From contig JAFASF010000257.1 in NCBI GenBank assembly GCA_019244745.1, forward strand, positions 1 to 37,279: a stretch of DNA of 37,279 nt, in the 5' to 3' direction. This DNA is from Solirubrobacterales bacterium. GTDB taxonomy: Bacteria; Actinomycetota; Thermoleophilia; Solirubrobacterales; Solirubrobacteraceae. The translations under genes were made by a program, and so were the position numbers. Shown here piece by piece: positions 14,379 through 22,047 of this stretch (its first letter is position 1; each line of letters begins with the position of its first letter). Below the pieces are notes generated by a model. The model searched no databases, was not told the origin of the DNA, and saw only the letters and a program-made list of their open reading frames with translations.

Positions 14379-15248
14379 ATGTACAGCGAGACCACCACGC
14401 CGGCGGCCGAGACGTTCGTGCTTCCGGGCGAAGCCGTGTTCCCGGAGAGCGTCGGCACCGACGAGGACACCGGTGACGCATACGTTGGCAGCCTCGCCGA
14501 CGGCGCGCTCTATCGCCTGTCAAGCGGCGATCGGGTGGAGCTGTGGTCGCCCCCGGGTGAGGACGGGCGCAGCTCCGTAGCGGGGGTGAAGGTGGACAAA
14601 CTGAGACGGCTGTGGGCTGCCGGGGGCTACGACGGCACGCTATGGGTATATGACCTCGCCAGCCGCAGGCTGCTCGCGGGCTTGGACATCGGGGGCCGCC
14701 CCTCGTGTGTCAACGACATCGCATTCGGTCCCCGTGGCGAGGCGTACGTCACCGACTCGCTCATATCCATTCTGTTCCGCTCCGGCGGAGAGCCTCCGTC
14801 ACTCGAGCCCTGGGTCGACCTGGCCGAGCAGGGCGTGCCGTGGGCCGAGGGACTGAACCTCAACGGGATCGTCCTCGCACCCGACGGGCGTCACCTGGTG
14901 GCCTGCCAGACGAACCTGGGCCGGTTCTGGCGCATCGCGCTGGAGAACGGGGAAGTTCAGGAGGTGGCGCTCGATGGCGGTCCGCTCGAGCACAGCGACG
15001 GAATGGCGATCTCCGGCTCGAACCTGTATGTCGCCGTCAATGCCCGGAACATGATCGCCGTTATCGACCTCGCGGCAGACGGCTCGAGGGGTCGCATCAC
15101 GACGACGTTGCACAGCGAGCAGTTCGCGTTTCCGACCGCGGTCGCCCTCGCCGGCGACCGTCTGCTGGTCGTAAACGGCCAGCTCGACAAGATGGGCGCA
15201 AGCCCGCAACTCCCGTTCACCGTGCTCGTGATACCCACCCCGCGATGA
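14379..15248 (+). CDS. SMP-30/gluconolactonase/LRE-like beta-propeller protein
   Basis: A 289-residue protein with the six-bladed propeller pattern of the SMP-30/gluconolactonase family. Repeating elements include TDEDTGDAYVGSLADGALYR, VDKLRRLWAAGGYDGTLWVYD, VNDIAFGPRGEAYVTDS, LNGIVLAPDGRHLV and HSDGMAISGSNLYVAVN. Conserved Asn and Asp residues (VNDIAF, HSDGMA) are candidate metal ligands, and the family usually hydrolyses lactones. The N-terminus has no clear signal peptide. ATG 14379 is chosen because AAAGGAG lies five bases upstream; the track start at 14340 is earlier and has no ribosome site. It is divergent from LysR, which probably regulates it. Confidence 0.82.
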   Translation: MYSETTTPAAETFVLPGEAVFPESVGTDEDTGDAYVGSLADGALYRLSSGDRVELWSPPGEDGRSSVAGVKVDKLRRLWAAGGYDGTLWVYDLASRRLLAGLDIGGRPSCVNDIAFGPRGEAYVTDSLISILFRSGGEPPSLEPWVDLAEQGVPWAEGLNLNGIVLAPDGRHLVACQTNLGRFWRIALENGEVQEVALDGGPLEHSDGMAISGSNLYVAVNARNMIAVIDLAADGSRGRITTTLHSEQFAFPTAVALAGDRLLVVNGQLDKMGASPQLPFTVLVIPTPR

Positions 15249-15305
15249 CCCGAGGAAGCGGCTGCCGATGCCACGAAGCGGGCGCTCTGGGCTAGCCAGG
15301 GGCCA

Positions 15306-16754
15306 TCAGGCGGCGATCGGCGCGCGCCGCGCCGGCGCCCGGTCGCGCCGGTGGACGATCAGCGGCACTCCGTGACGGGGTCCGATCGTCGGCATCTGGC
15401 GGATCCGCAACCGATAGCCGGGCTCGAGCTCGAATTCGAAGCGCTGCAGCAGCGCGCTCGCTATCGCCTTGATCTCGAGCTTGCCAAAGCGCATCCCGAT
15501 GCAGATCCGCGAGCCGGCCCCGAACGGCACGTATGCCCCCTTCGGGAGCGCCGCCTTGGCCGCCGGAGCGAAGCGCTCGGGACGGAACTCGTCCGGCTCT
15601 GGGAACACGTGCGCCAGACGATGCGAGACCCAGGAGCTGTAGTTGACGTAGGCACCCCCGGGCACTGTCTTGCCGGCGAACTCGTATGTCTCGATCGACT
15701 TGCGCGCGCCGATCCAGGCGGGCGGATACATGCGCAGCGTCTCGTCCTGGACCATCTCCAGGAGCTCCAGCTTGCCTCCCATCAACAGCGCCGCATCGGG
15801 CCGCTCACCGCCGAGGACGCCCTCCTGTTCCTCGCGCAGCGCGGCGGCGACATCCGGATGGCGGGCGAGCTCGTAGAACATGAATCCGACGGTCGAGGTC
15901 GTCGTGTCGTGCCCGGCGAACAACAGCGTCATCACCTCATCGCGGATCTGCCGATCGTTCAGGCGGTTGCCGTCCTCGTCGGTGGCATCGATCAGCAAGC
16001 TCAGTATGTCCTCGCCTCGCTCGCCGCTTCGTCGCCGCCGCGCGATCTCCTCGAAGATGATCGCGTCGAGCGTCCGGCGCGCCTTCTGCATCTGTGCGTA
16101 GGGAGTGCCCGGCCCGCGCAGCACCTGGAGCCAGTAGGCGCGCGCCCAGAACCCAAGACCCTGCTCGAAGTTCCGCGCGATGTCGACCTGGGCGCCGGCG
16201 GCGTCGGGATTGAAGCCGAACAGCGCCCGCATCGCGATTCTGAGCGCCAGCCGCCGCGTCCAGTGGTAGATGTCGATCCGGGAGCCGTCGCGCCATCCCT
16301 CGAGTGCGCGGTCGATCTCCTCGTCCATGGTTGCGAGCGCGGCGGCAATCGTTTCGTGGTGGAACGCGGGCAGCATGATGCGGCGCGAGCGGTGATGAAA
16401 CTCGCCGTCGATCGTCAGCAGACCGTCGCCGAGCAGCGCGGTCAGATCGCCCATGTGTCCTTCGCGCCAGGTGAAGTTGTCCGCGTGGGAGACCGTGATG
16501 TAGTGGTTGGCCTCCGGGCCGATCATGAAAACGCTGTTGCCGTGGAACACCCGCATGGTGAAGACCGGGCCGAAGCGCTCATACGCATCGAGCAGCAGCG
16601 ACAGCGGATCGCGGGCGAACCCGCGCGTTCGCCGCACGCTGAACCGCGTCTCGCCCGGCGGGAATGGGACCTCGACGCGCCGTTCGGCGAGAAGGTCGCC
16701 TGACAACCGCCGCACGGGATTGAAGGACATCGGCGCCGGTCCGACTAGGCCCAT
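15306..16754 (-). CDS. Cytochrome P450
   Basis: A 482-residue soluble bacterial P450. The I-helix oxygen-activation motif is AGHDTT (residues 280-285), the ExxR pair is ETLR (338-341) before MYPPAW, and the heme loop is PFGAGSRICIG with the thiolate ligand Cys418. The architecture and sequence recall CYP102-heme-domain- or CYP4-like fatty-acid or terpene hydroxylases found in actinobacteria, but the substrate is unknown. No reductase or ferredoxin gene is adjacent, so electrons must come from a distant partner. The ATG start is preceded by TACGCT at exactly six bases on the minus strand, implying a leaderless mRNA. The Arg/Ala-rich tail after HRRDRAPARRAP is unusual but short. Confidence 0.94.
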   Translation of the reverse strand: MGLVGPAPMSFNPVRRLSGDLLAERRVEVPFPPGETRFSVRRTRGFARDPLSLLLDAYERFGPVFTMRVFHGNSVFMIGPEANHYITVSHADNFTWREGHMGDLTALLGDGLLTIDGEFHHRSRRIMLPAFHHETIAAALATMDEEIDRALEGWRDGSRIDIYHWTRRLALRIAMRALFGFNPDAAGAQVDIARNFEQGLGFWARAYWLQVLRGPGTPYAQMQKARRTLDAIIFEEIARRRRSGERGEDILSLLIDATDEDGNRLNDRQIRDEVMTLLFAGHDTTTSTVGFMFYELARHPDVAAALREEQEGVLGGERPDAALLMGGKLELLEMVQDETLRMYPPAWIGARKSIETYEFAGKTVPGGAYVNYSSWVSHRLAHVFPEPDEFRPERFAPAAKAALPKGAYVPFGAGSRICIGMRFGKLEIKAIASALLQRFEFELEPGYRLRIRQMPTIGPRHGVPLIVHRRDRAPARRAPIAA

Positions 16755-16760
16755 GCGGCA

Positions 16761-16766
16761 AGCGTA
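16761..16766 (-). promoter_or_regulatory. Leaderless -10 box of the P450 gene
   Basis: TACGCT on the minus strand lies six bases before the ATG, so transcription would begin at or next to the start codon. No -35 match was seen at 16-18 bp. Confidence 0.5.
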
Positions 16767-16773
16767 GCTCCCG

Positions 16774-18126
16774 CTACATCGTGTTGAAGCAGCCGTAGAT
16801 CGTGTACAGCGGGTTAACCACGTTGTGTCCCTGCGAGTCGCGCATCAACTGCTGGCCGATGAACGCCGGCGGGGACTGGGCCTTGTAGCAGCCGTCCGAC
16901 TGGACGCTGACGTCATAGGTCACCGGCGTCGGTTGCGGGGGCAGCGAACCCGCGGTCGGGATCAGCACGTTGAGCGTGCAGATCCAGTCCCCCGGGCCCC
17001 GGGAGGTGCTGCCCCGGCGGCTGCAGCTCGGCAGCACGATGTTGAGCCTGGCCCCCGGCGCGACGGGTCGTCCCAACTCGCGTTGCTGGAGGATCGTGAG
17101 CCGGTTGAAGGTCGGGATCAGGTCGGCCTGCAGCCGCGTCGCGGTGACGCCAACCGGACCCCAATTGCCGGCGATCGCGAGCAGCGCGATCAGCCCGACG
17201 AGCGCGCCCGCGACGCGGACCGGCATCGCCCACCCTGGCCGGCGGTTTGCCGGCGTCCCGGCGAAGTCGCGCCGGCCCAGGATGGCCCAGGCGGCGCTCA
17301 GGCACGCCGCGGTCCACAGGACGCTGACGATCACCCCGACGAGCAGCGGTCCGTAGAAGGGGTGAGCATCGAACAGGGCATGCCACCCACCGAACGCCGA
17401 GCCCACCAGCAGCATGTGCATCCAGATCCCGGAGCCGACCAGGAGCAGCAGCTGCATCGCAAGCGCGACGAGACCCGGGCCGATCACCCCCATGATGCCG
17501 TTGCGAGTCGCGATCGAGAACAGCACGGCGAGACTCCCGAACGCGAGCGCCGGGAGTATGCACTCGAGCCAGCTGATGAGCACCAGCGCGAGTGACTTGC
17601 CGGACGAGAACAGCGTTCCGCTCAGGCTGACGAGGGGCTGATCTCCGACCAGGAGCACACCGGCGAGAAGGCTCGAGACGGCGGTCAGCACGACCAGGCC
17701 GATCAGGAAGGTGGCCGCGGCGAGGAGCTTTCCGAAGAACACGTCCCTGCGCGTGACCGACCGGGTGAGCACGAGCTTCCAGGTCCCGTATCGGTCCTCG
17801 GAGGAGAACATGTCGCCCGCCACAATCCCGGCGATGATCGGAAAGCCCCAGGAGCCGGTGAACGCCAGCAACACGAGCGAGACGGCAAACCCCGAGGAGT
17901 GGACCCAGACGCCGTAGAGCGTGTCGGTGGGGCTCCCGCTCTGCACCTTGAGGATGCCCGTGAACACGAACGGACCCACCAGGCAGATCAGCGCCACCAG
18001 CCGGATCGCCAGCTGGGAGGCCAGTTTGCGCCGCTCCGTGCGATACACGCGCCGCACCGCTCCCTCCGTCCGCCCGAATCCCGGGAGGGACAGCGCTGCC
18101 GCGCCCGTTGCGCCCGTGCTGGTCAC
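16774..18126 (-). CDS. ABC-2 type transporter permease with C-terminal Cys-containing domain
   Basis: A 450-residue membrane protein: a short cytosolic N-terminus (VYRTERRKLASQL), then about six hydrophobic segments between residues 40 and 320 in the ABC-2 permease pattern, including IVAGDMFSSEDRYGTWKLVLTRSVTRRDVFFGK, the cytosolic loop typical of such exporters. After the last helix (VALLALIAGN-like stretch) there is an unusual tail of about 130 residues with four Cys (SCSRRG, WICTLN, DGCYKA, YGCFNTM), predicted to face outside and to be disulfide-linked. The GTG start overlaps the ATPase stop as GTGA, so the pair is one exporter unit. The cargo is unknown. Confidence 0.85.
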   Translation of the reverse strand: MTSTGATGAAALSLPGFGRTEGAVRRVYRTERRKLASQLAIRLVALICLVGPFVFTGILKVQSGSPTDTLYGVWVHSSGFAVSLVLLAFTGSWGFPIIAGIVAGDMFSSEDRYGTWKLVLTRSVTRRDVFFGKLLAAATFLIGLVVLTAVSSLLAGVLLVGDQPLVSLSGTLFSSGKSLALVLISWLECILPALAFGSLAVLFSIATRNGIMGVIGPGLVALAMQLLLLVGSGIWMHMLLVGSAFGGWHALFDAHPFYGPLLVGVIVSVLWTAACLSAAWAILGRRDFAGTPANRRPGWAMPVRVAGALVGLIALLAIAGNWGPVGVTATRLQADLIPTFNRLTILQQRELGRPVAPGARLNIVLPSCSRRGSTSRGPGDWICTLNVLIPTAGSLPPQPTPVTYDVSVQSDGCYKAQSPPAFIGQQLMRDSQGHNVVNPLYTIYGCFNTM

Positions 18127-19082
18127 GTTTCCGCGAACGCTCGCTCTTCGCGCCCTGCGGGCTTATTCGGATCAACGCTGGGCTCGGCCGTAAGCGCGTA
18201 GAACATGGACTCGAGGGGACTGATCAGCAGCTCCAGGCGGCGGACCGCCACGCCGGCGTCCCCGAGCGCGAGCGCGAACGGGTCCAGACATCCCTCTTCG
18301 GCGCTGAGGACGAGGCCACCGTCGCGCGCGGGCACCGCGCGGATCCCTTCCCGGCGCTCGGCCACTTCCAATGCGCGGGGGTCGTCGCTCGTCCCGAGCG
18401 CGTACGTGGAAGCCTGAGCGCGGGCTTGTAACTCCCCGCCCGTTCCGTCCCACACCACCCGCCCGCGGCGCAGCACCGTGAAGCTGTCACAGACGTTCTC
18501 GACCTCGCCGATCTGGTGGCTGGAGAGCACGATCGCCGCCCCACCTGCGGCCAGCTCGCGAACCAGCTCTCCCACCTCGCGCACGCCGGCCGGGTCAAGG
18601 CCAGCGGTGGGCTCATCGAGGAGCAGCAGCCGGGGTGCACGCAGCAACGATGCGGCGATACCGAGGCGCTGTTTCATTCCGGTCGAGTAGCCGCTCAGGC
18701 GATCGCCGGCGCGCGCGGCGAGGCCGACCCGTTCCAGAACAGAGACGATTCTCGCGCTTGCCTCGCCGCCGTCCAGCTCGGCCAGCAGTTCGAGGTTCAC
18801 GCGGCCCGACAGATAGGGATAGAAGCTCGGATCCTCGACGAATCCCGCCACCCCGGCGAGCGCGGACGGATCGGAGGTGTCGAGAGGCCGGCCGAACAGC
18901 TGTACCGAGCCGGCGTCGGCTCGCACGAGCCCGAGCAGGATCCGGAGCAGGGTCGTCTTGCCGGCGCCGTTTGGACCCAGCAACCCCCGCACCTCGCCCT
19001 CCTCGACGGTCAGGTCGACGGCGTCGAGCGCGCAGGTCGACTCGAAGTGCTTAGCGAGGCCGCTAGCACGAACCGCTGCCAC
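18123..19082 (-). CDS. ABC transporter ATP-binding protein
   Basis: A 319-residue ATPase of the ABC-2 (CcmA-like) exporter class, energising the downstream permease. Walker A is GPNGAGKTT, the signature is LSGYSTGMKQR, Walker B is LLLLDEPTAGLDP, and the switch His is in SSHQIGEVE. The last 90 residues form a C-terminal domain common in this subfamily. The track ORF begins at 19154, but its extra residues do not fit the family. GTG 19082 (VAAVRASGLAKHF) is chosen and is preceded by TAAGGT eight bases upstream. It overlaps the permease by four bases. Confidence 0.92.
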   Translation of the reverse strand: MAAVRASGLAKHFESTCALDAVDLTVEEGEVRGLLGPNGAGKTTLLRILLGLVRADAGSVQLFGRPLDTSDPSALAGVAGFVEDPSFYPYLSGRVNLELLAELDGGEASARIVSVLERVGLAARAGDRLSGYSTGMKQRLGIAASLLRAPRLLLLDEPTAGLDPAGVREVGELVRELAAGGAAIVLSSHQIGEVENVCDSFTVLRRGRVVWDGTGGELQARAQASTYALGTSDDPRALEVAERREGIRAVPARDGGLVLSAEEGCLDPFALALGDAGVAVRRLELLISPLESMFYALTAEPSVDPNKPAGREERAFAET

Positions 19083-19090
19083 GATGGGAC

Positions 19091-19096
19091 ACCTTA
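19091..19096 (-). promoter_or_regulatory. Leaderless -10 box of the ABC exporter operon
   Basis: TAAGGT on the minus strand, eight bases before the ATPase GTG. No -35 consensus was seen. Confidence 0.45.
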
Positions 19097-19175
19097 CTGA
19101 CCGAAGACACCCGTGACGGGAACACGAGCGCGGCGTCAAGGTTGCGACGGCCACCGGGCGGGCGACGCTTTCGAG

Positions 19176-19181
19176 TAGCCT
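19176..19181 (+). promoter_or_regulatory. Leaderless -10 box of the DksA-like gene
   Basis: TAGCCT ends six bases before the ATG, the same spacing as the P450 and MarR-GNAT genes. No ribosome-binding site exists between the box and the start, which supports a leaderless transcript. Confidence 0.55.
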
Positions 19182-19187
19182 GCGGTC

Positions 19188-19523
19188 ATGGATCCCGAGC
19201 GCGCGCGCGAGTTGCTCGAACGCGAGCGCACCCGCGTCGAAGAATCGCTGGCCGCTCTCCAGCGCGAAGGACCGCTGGAGGGCGACGAGCGCCTCGAGCC
19301 GGGCGACGTGGATTCAGAGGATCTCTACCAGGACGAGTTCGACGCCGGCCGCATCGAGGATCTCCGCCGCCAGCTCGCCGCCGTTCAGCGCGCCGAGGAG
19401 CGGCTCGCGGCCGGCACCTACGGGCTCTCGGTGGTGAGCGGCAATCCGATCCCGGACGCGCGACTCGAGGCGCTACCGACGGCCGAGACCACCATCGAGG
19501 AGTCGGAGCGCTACGGTCCCTGA
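19188..19523 (+). CDS. DksA/TraR-like protein lacking the zinc-finger cysteines
   Basis: A 111-residue protein with the DksA/TraR layout: an Arg/Glu-rich coiled-coil (residues 2-78, ERARELLERERTRVEESL ... RRQLAAVQRAEERL) and the C-terminal GTYGxCxxCG...I...RLEALP...CxxC region. Here all four cysteines are replaced: the positions read Ser81, Ser84, Thr102 and Glu105 (GTYGLSVVSGNPIPDARLEALP, then TTIEE). The surrounding signature is kept, so this is a true homologue, not chance. DksA-type proteins enter the RNA polymerase secondary channel. A zinc-less form is expected to fold by packing alone or to have changed function. It is a single gene, probably leaderless. Confidence 0.85.
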   Translation: MDPERARELLERERTRVEESLAALQREGPLEGDERLEPGDVDSEDLYQDEFDAGRIEDLRRQLAAVQRAEERLAAGTYGLSVVSGNPIPDARLEALPTAETTIEESERYGP

Positions 19524-19545
19524 CCGAGCTGGCCGGACGCTGACG

Positions 19546-20340
19546 CTACTCACCGCGCCAGACCGGCGGGCGCTTCTCTAGGAACGCGGTCATTCCCTCC
19601 TGCGCGTCGGCGGCGAGCGCGTTTTCGGTCATGACCACCTTGCAGTGCTCGTACGCGCCGTGCTCCGTCTGGTCCACCTGGGAGTAGAAAGCGCGCTTTC
19701 CGGTGGCGACGGTGTAGGAGCTCGAGCGCGCGATCGCGTCGATCAGCTCTAGCACCGCGGAGTCGAGCTCCTCGGCGGGCACCACTCGGTTTATGAGCCC
19801 CCAGTCGAGCGCGGTGGCCGCGTCGATCGGCTCCCCGGTCAGCAGCATCTGCATCGCCCGCTTGCGGCCCACCGCGCGGGACACCGGCACCATCGGGGTG
19901 GTGCAGAACAGGCCGATGTTGACGCCGGGCGTCGCGAAGCGCGCCTCGTCGGCGGCGACCGCCAGATCGCAAGCGGCTACGAGCTGACAACCGGCCGCCG
20001 TCGCAATCCCCTGCACCTTGGCGATCACGGGCTGGGTCAGCTCGTGGATTGTCTCCATCATCAGCGTGCAGACACCAAACAGCTCGCGGTAGAACGACTC
20101 CTCGCGCCCGATCATCTCAGATAGATCGTGTCCGGCGGAGAAGGCCGCTCCGGCCGCCTCGATCACGATGGCGCGCGTGTCGCCCTGGGATGACGCCTCG
20201 CGGAGGGCTGCGATGACCTCGTCCATGAGCTCCAACGAGAGCGCGTTTCGCTTTTCGGCGCGGTTGAGGGTGATCCACGCCGCGTGGTCGTGCGAGGAAA
20301 CGAGGACATTCCGATAGCCGGTGCCGGATACGGTGCTCAC
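19546..20340 (-). CDS. Crotonase family protein (ECHDC3-like)
   Basis: A 264-residue enoyl-CoA hydratase/isomerase-fold protein. Oxyanion-hole segments are AGAAFSAGHDLSEM and VQGIATAAGCQLVAACD. The stretch VNIGLFCTTPMVPVSRAVGRKRAMQML and the tail QEGMTAFLEKRPPVW closely follow the animal ECHDC3 group, whose activity is poorly defined; the usual catalytic Glu pair is not evident, so hydratase activity is doubtful. The track start is ATG 20370, but I prefer GTG 20340 (STVSGTGYRNVLV), which lies seven bases after TAAGCT on the minus strand. It stands ten genes away from the other crotonase and is not its close copy. Confidence 0.88.
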   Translation of the reverse strand: MSTVSGTGYRNVLVSSHDHAAWITLNRAEKRNALSLELMDEVIAALREASSQGDTRAIVIEAAGAAFSAGHDLSEMIGREESFYRELFGVCTLMMETIHELTQPVIAKVQGIATAAGCQLVAACDLAVAADEARFATPGVNIGLFCTTPMVPVSRAVGRKRAMQMLLTGEPIDAATALDWGLINRVVPAEELDSAVLELIDAIARSSSYTVATGKRAFYSQVDQTEHGAYEHCKVVMTENALAADAQEGMTAFLEKRPPVWRGE

Positions 20341-20379
20341 GGCATTGAGCTTACCGGTCGGCGAACACATGGCCCGGAT

Positions 20380-21147
20380 TCAGCTCGGCCACCTTATCTC
20401 GAGCGGCGCCGGAGTGTCATAGCGGGCGGCGTACTCGTGCATGCCCCGCAGCTCCTCGGGGGGCTCGCCGCACAGCAGCCACTGCGAGTGCGGGCACGGC
20501 TGGAGGTGCCCCGCATCGGTGAGCGAGCGGATGGCGGACGTCACCGAGGGACGGTGCGCGCCGACGACGAGCCCGAGCAGGTTGTGGGTGAGCGGAAGCG
20601 GGATCTTGATGCCGCGAGGCGTCACCCGGCCCCAGCGGTCGGCGAAGTGCCAAAGCACGAGCATCAGGCGATCATCGACCCGGCGCATGTGGCAGACGGC
20701 CAGGTGAAACGACAGCCAGTAGACGCGCAGCATGGCTCGCCGGGCAACGGCGGCGGGGATCTCCGGCCAGCGGGCCACCCGCGCGGCGAACGCTCGATCG
20801 AGCACCGCCAGCCGCAGAGACTGTGCCACCTGCCAACTGACCTCTGTGTTCACCGAGGTCTCCGCCCCGACCCTCAGCCATGGCTGCGTGACGTCGCCCG
20901 GCCCCAGCAGCTCCGCGCACGAGCGTTCTCCGACCGTGACCTTTCGGACGAGCAGCCCGTCGACCACCAGAAGCCCGAGGCTCCCGACGGCGTCAAAATC
21001 GTCGTCCGAGGCGTGCCAGGGACCTTTTGGGTAGTGCACGATTCGGGCGACAGCGTGCCTCTGTGCCACCGCGAACTCATCGGGCGAGAGATCCTCGCCC
21101 AGATCCGGATCGCGATCGAGCACCGAACCAGCAGAAACCGACGTCAT
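20380..21147 (-). CDS. Crp/Fnr family transcriptional regulator
   Basis: A 255-residue protein with a cyclic-nucleotide-binding-like N-terminal domain (LLVVDGLLVRKVTVGERSCAELLGPGDV around residues 58-85) and a C-terminal winged helix (PLTHNLLGLVVGAHRPSVTSAIRSLTDAGHL), the Crp recognition-helix pattern. The effector is unknown; the domain lacks an obvious cAMP phosphate-binding Arg-Ser pair and there is no Cys cluster of the Fnr type. ATG start with GGAGGG about six bases upstream on the minus strand, and a possible -10 TACGAT further up. It ends ten bases from the next gene's region; targets are unknown. Confidence 0.85.
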   Translation of the reverse strand: MTSVSAGSVLDRDPDLGEDLSPDEFAVAQRHAVARIVHYPKGPWHASDDDFDAVGSLGLLVVDGLLVRKVTVGERSCAELLGPGDVTQPWLRVGAETSVNTEVSWQVAQSLRLAVLDRAFAARVARWPEIPAAVARRAMLRVYWLSFHLAVCHMRRVDDRLMLVLWHFADRWGRVTPRGIKIPLPLTHNLLGLVVGAHRPSVTSAIRSLTDAGHLQPCPHSQWLLCGEPPEELRGMHEYAARYDTPAPLEIRWPS

Positions 21148-21192
21148 CCTTGGCCCTCCGCTTATCGGCTGATCGTAGACCTGTGCGCCCTG

Positions 21193-21501
21193 TTATGACC
21201 GCTCGGCGCACAGATGATCGAGATGACAGATGGCGAGAACCCGCATGACCGATCGGCTCGGCCGCACTACGCGCACGCCCGATCGCCGTTCACCCATCAG
21301 GTCCAGCGCGTTCTCCAGGGCATGCACCAACTGCGCGTCGGCAAACGTGACGCCCTCGAGGTCTACAACGAGACGCTCCGGCCGCTCATCCACGGCACCG
21401 GCGATGGCCTCGTGCAACAGGTCAGCCGTCGCGAGGTCGAGCTCACCGGCGACGCGGATGTGCGCGGTCCCCCCGGCCTGCGGCAGACGCTGAACCCGCA
21501 T
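21193..21501 (-). CDS. STAS domain protein (anti-sigma antagonist-like), phospho-Ser lost
   Basis: A single STAS domain of 102 residues: IRVAGELDLATADLL, then PERLVVDLEGVTFADAQLVHALENAL. In SpoIIAA-type antagonists the loop reads D-S-S/x-G with the phosphorylated Ser; here it reads Asp55-Ala56-Gln-Leu, so a cognate kinase could not phosphorylate it at that site. It may be constitutively active, inactive, or a sensor of another kind. I use ATG 21501, preceded by AAGGA at about five bases and giving a typical domain length; the track start GTG 21579 would add 26 residues. It lies just upstream of the Crp gene on the same strand. Confidence 0.8.
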   Translation of the reverse strand: MRVQRLPQAGGTAHIRVAGELDLATADLLHEAIAGAVDERPERLVVDLEGVTFADAQLVHALENALDLMGERRSGVRVVRPSRSVMRVLAICHLDHLCAERS

Positions 21502-21645
21502 CCGATTCCTTGCCGCGTAGATCCATTGCGGCGGATTGTTAACGTCGCTTCTGGCCGGGCCTAACTGGGGTGTCTGCACGCTGACATTCGTGGTCCCGGC
21601 GCATACCGTCGCCCGCCAGCCCGCGCAACCGGGACGGTATTTCGG

Positions 21646-22047
21646 CTACGAGCGTGGCGGTGCGGATGAGGCGGACGCCCTGCGCGCCTCCTCCTCGTAG
21701 GGGTTGCGCGCGTACCCCGATCGCAGATAGGAGAGGGGCATCCGCAACGGGCGATGCTGCATCTGCCAGACGTGGCAGAGCTCGTGGCATATCAGCTCGT
21801 CGTCCGTGATGAGGTCAGCCGAGCGGAGGAGGATGAGGTTCCACATCGCATAGCCGTCGAAACGGCGAAACCACGGCAGCCGGAAGAGCCAACCCGGGGC
21901 GACGATCCGCACGCGGGCGACTCGCACCGGCTGCTCGTAGAGCTCCAGGAGGTCGAGGCGAGCCTTTGCGCGCCTCAGGGCGGCGCGCGCTTCGGCTGAG
22001 GCAACTCGGAGGTGACCTCCAGCGGTCCCTTGTTCACCGCCGGTCAA
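21646..22047 (-). CDS. Small HExxH-motif putative metallopeptidase
   Basis: A 133-residue protein hidden as the tail of a large out-of-frame track ORF. It carries HELCHVWQMQH (HExxH zinc motif with a third candidate His) and, further on, ARNPYEEEARR, where a Glu can act as third ligand as in DUF4157-like gluzincins. The central part (RVRIVAPGWLFRLPWFRRFDGYAMWNLILLR) resembles uncharacterised actinobacterial metallopeptidase-like proteins. No signal peptide. The only reasonable start is TTG 22047, which overlaps the TGA stop of the upstream MFS gene (TTGA) with AGAGG just before it. Activity is inferred from the motif only. Confidence 0.7.
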   Translation of the reverse strand: MTGGEQGTAGGHLRVASAEARAALRRAKARLDLLELYEQPVRVARVRIVAPGWLFRLPWFRRFDGYAMWNLILLRSADLITDDELICHELCHVWQMQHRPLRMPLSYLRSGYARNPYEEEARRASASSAPPRS

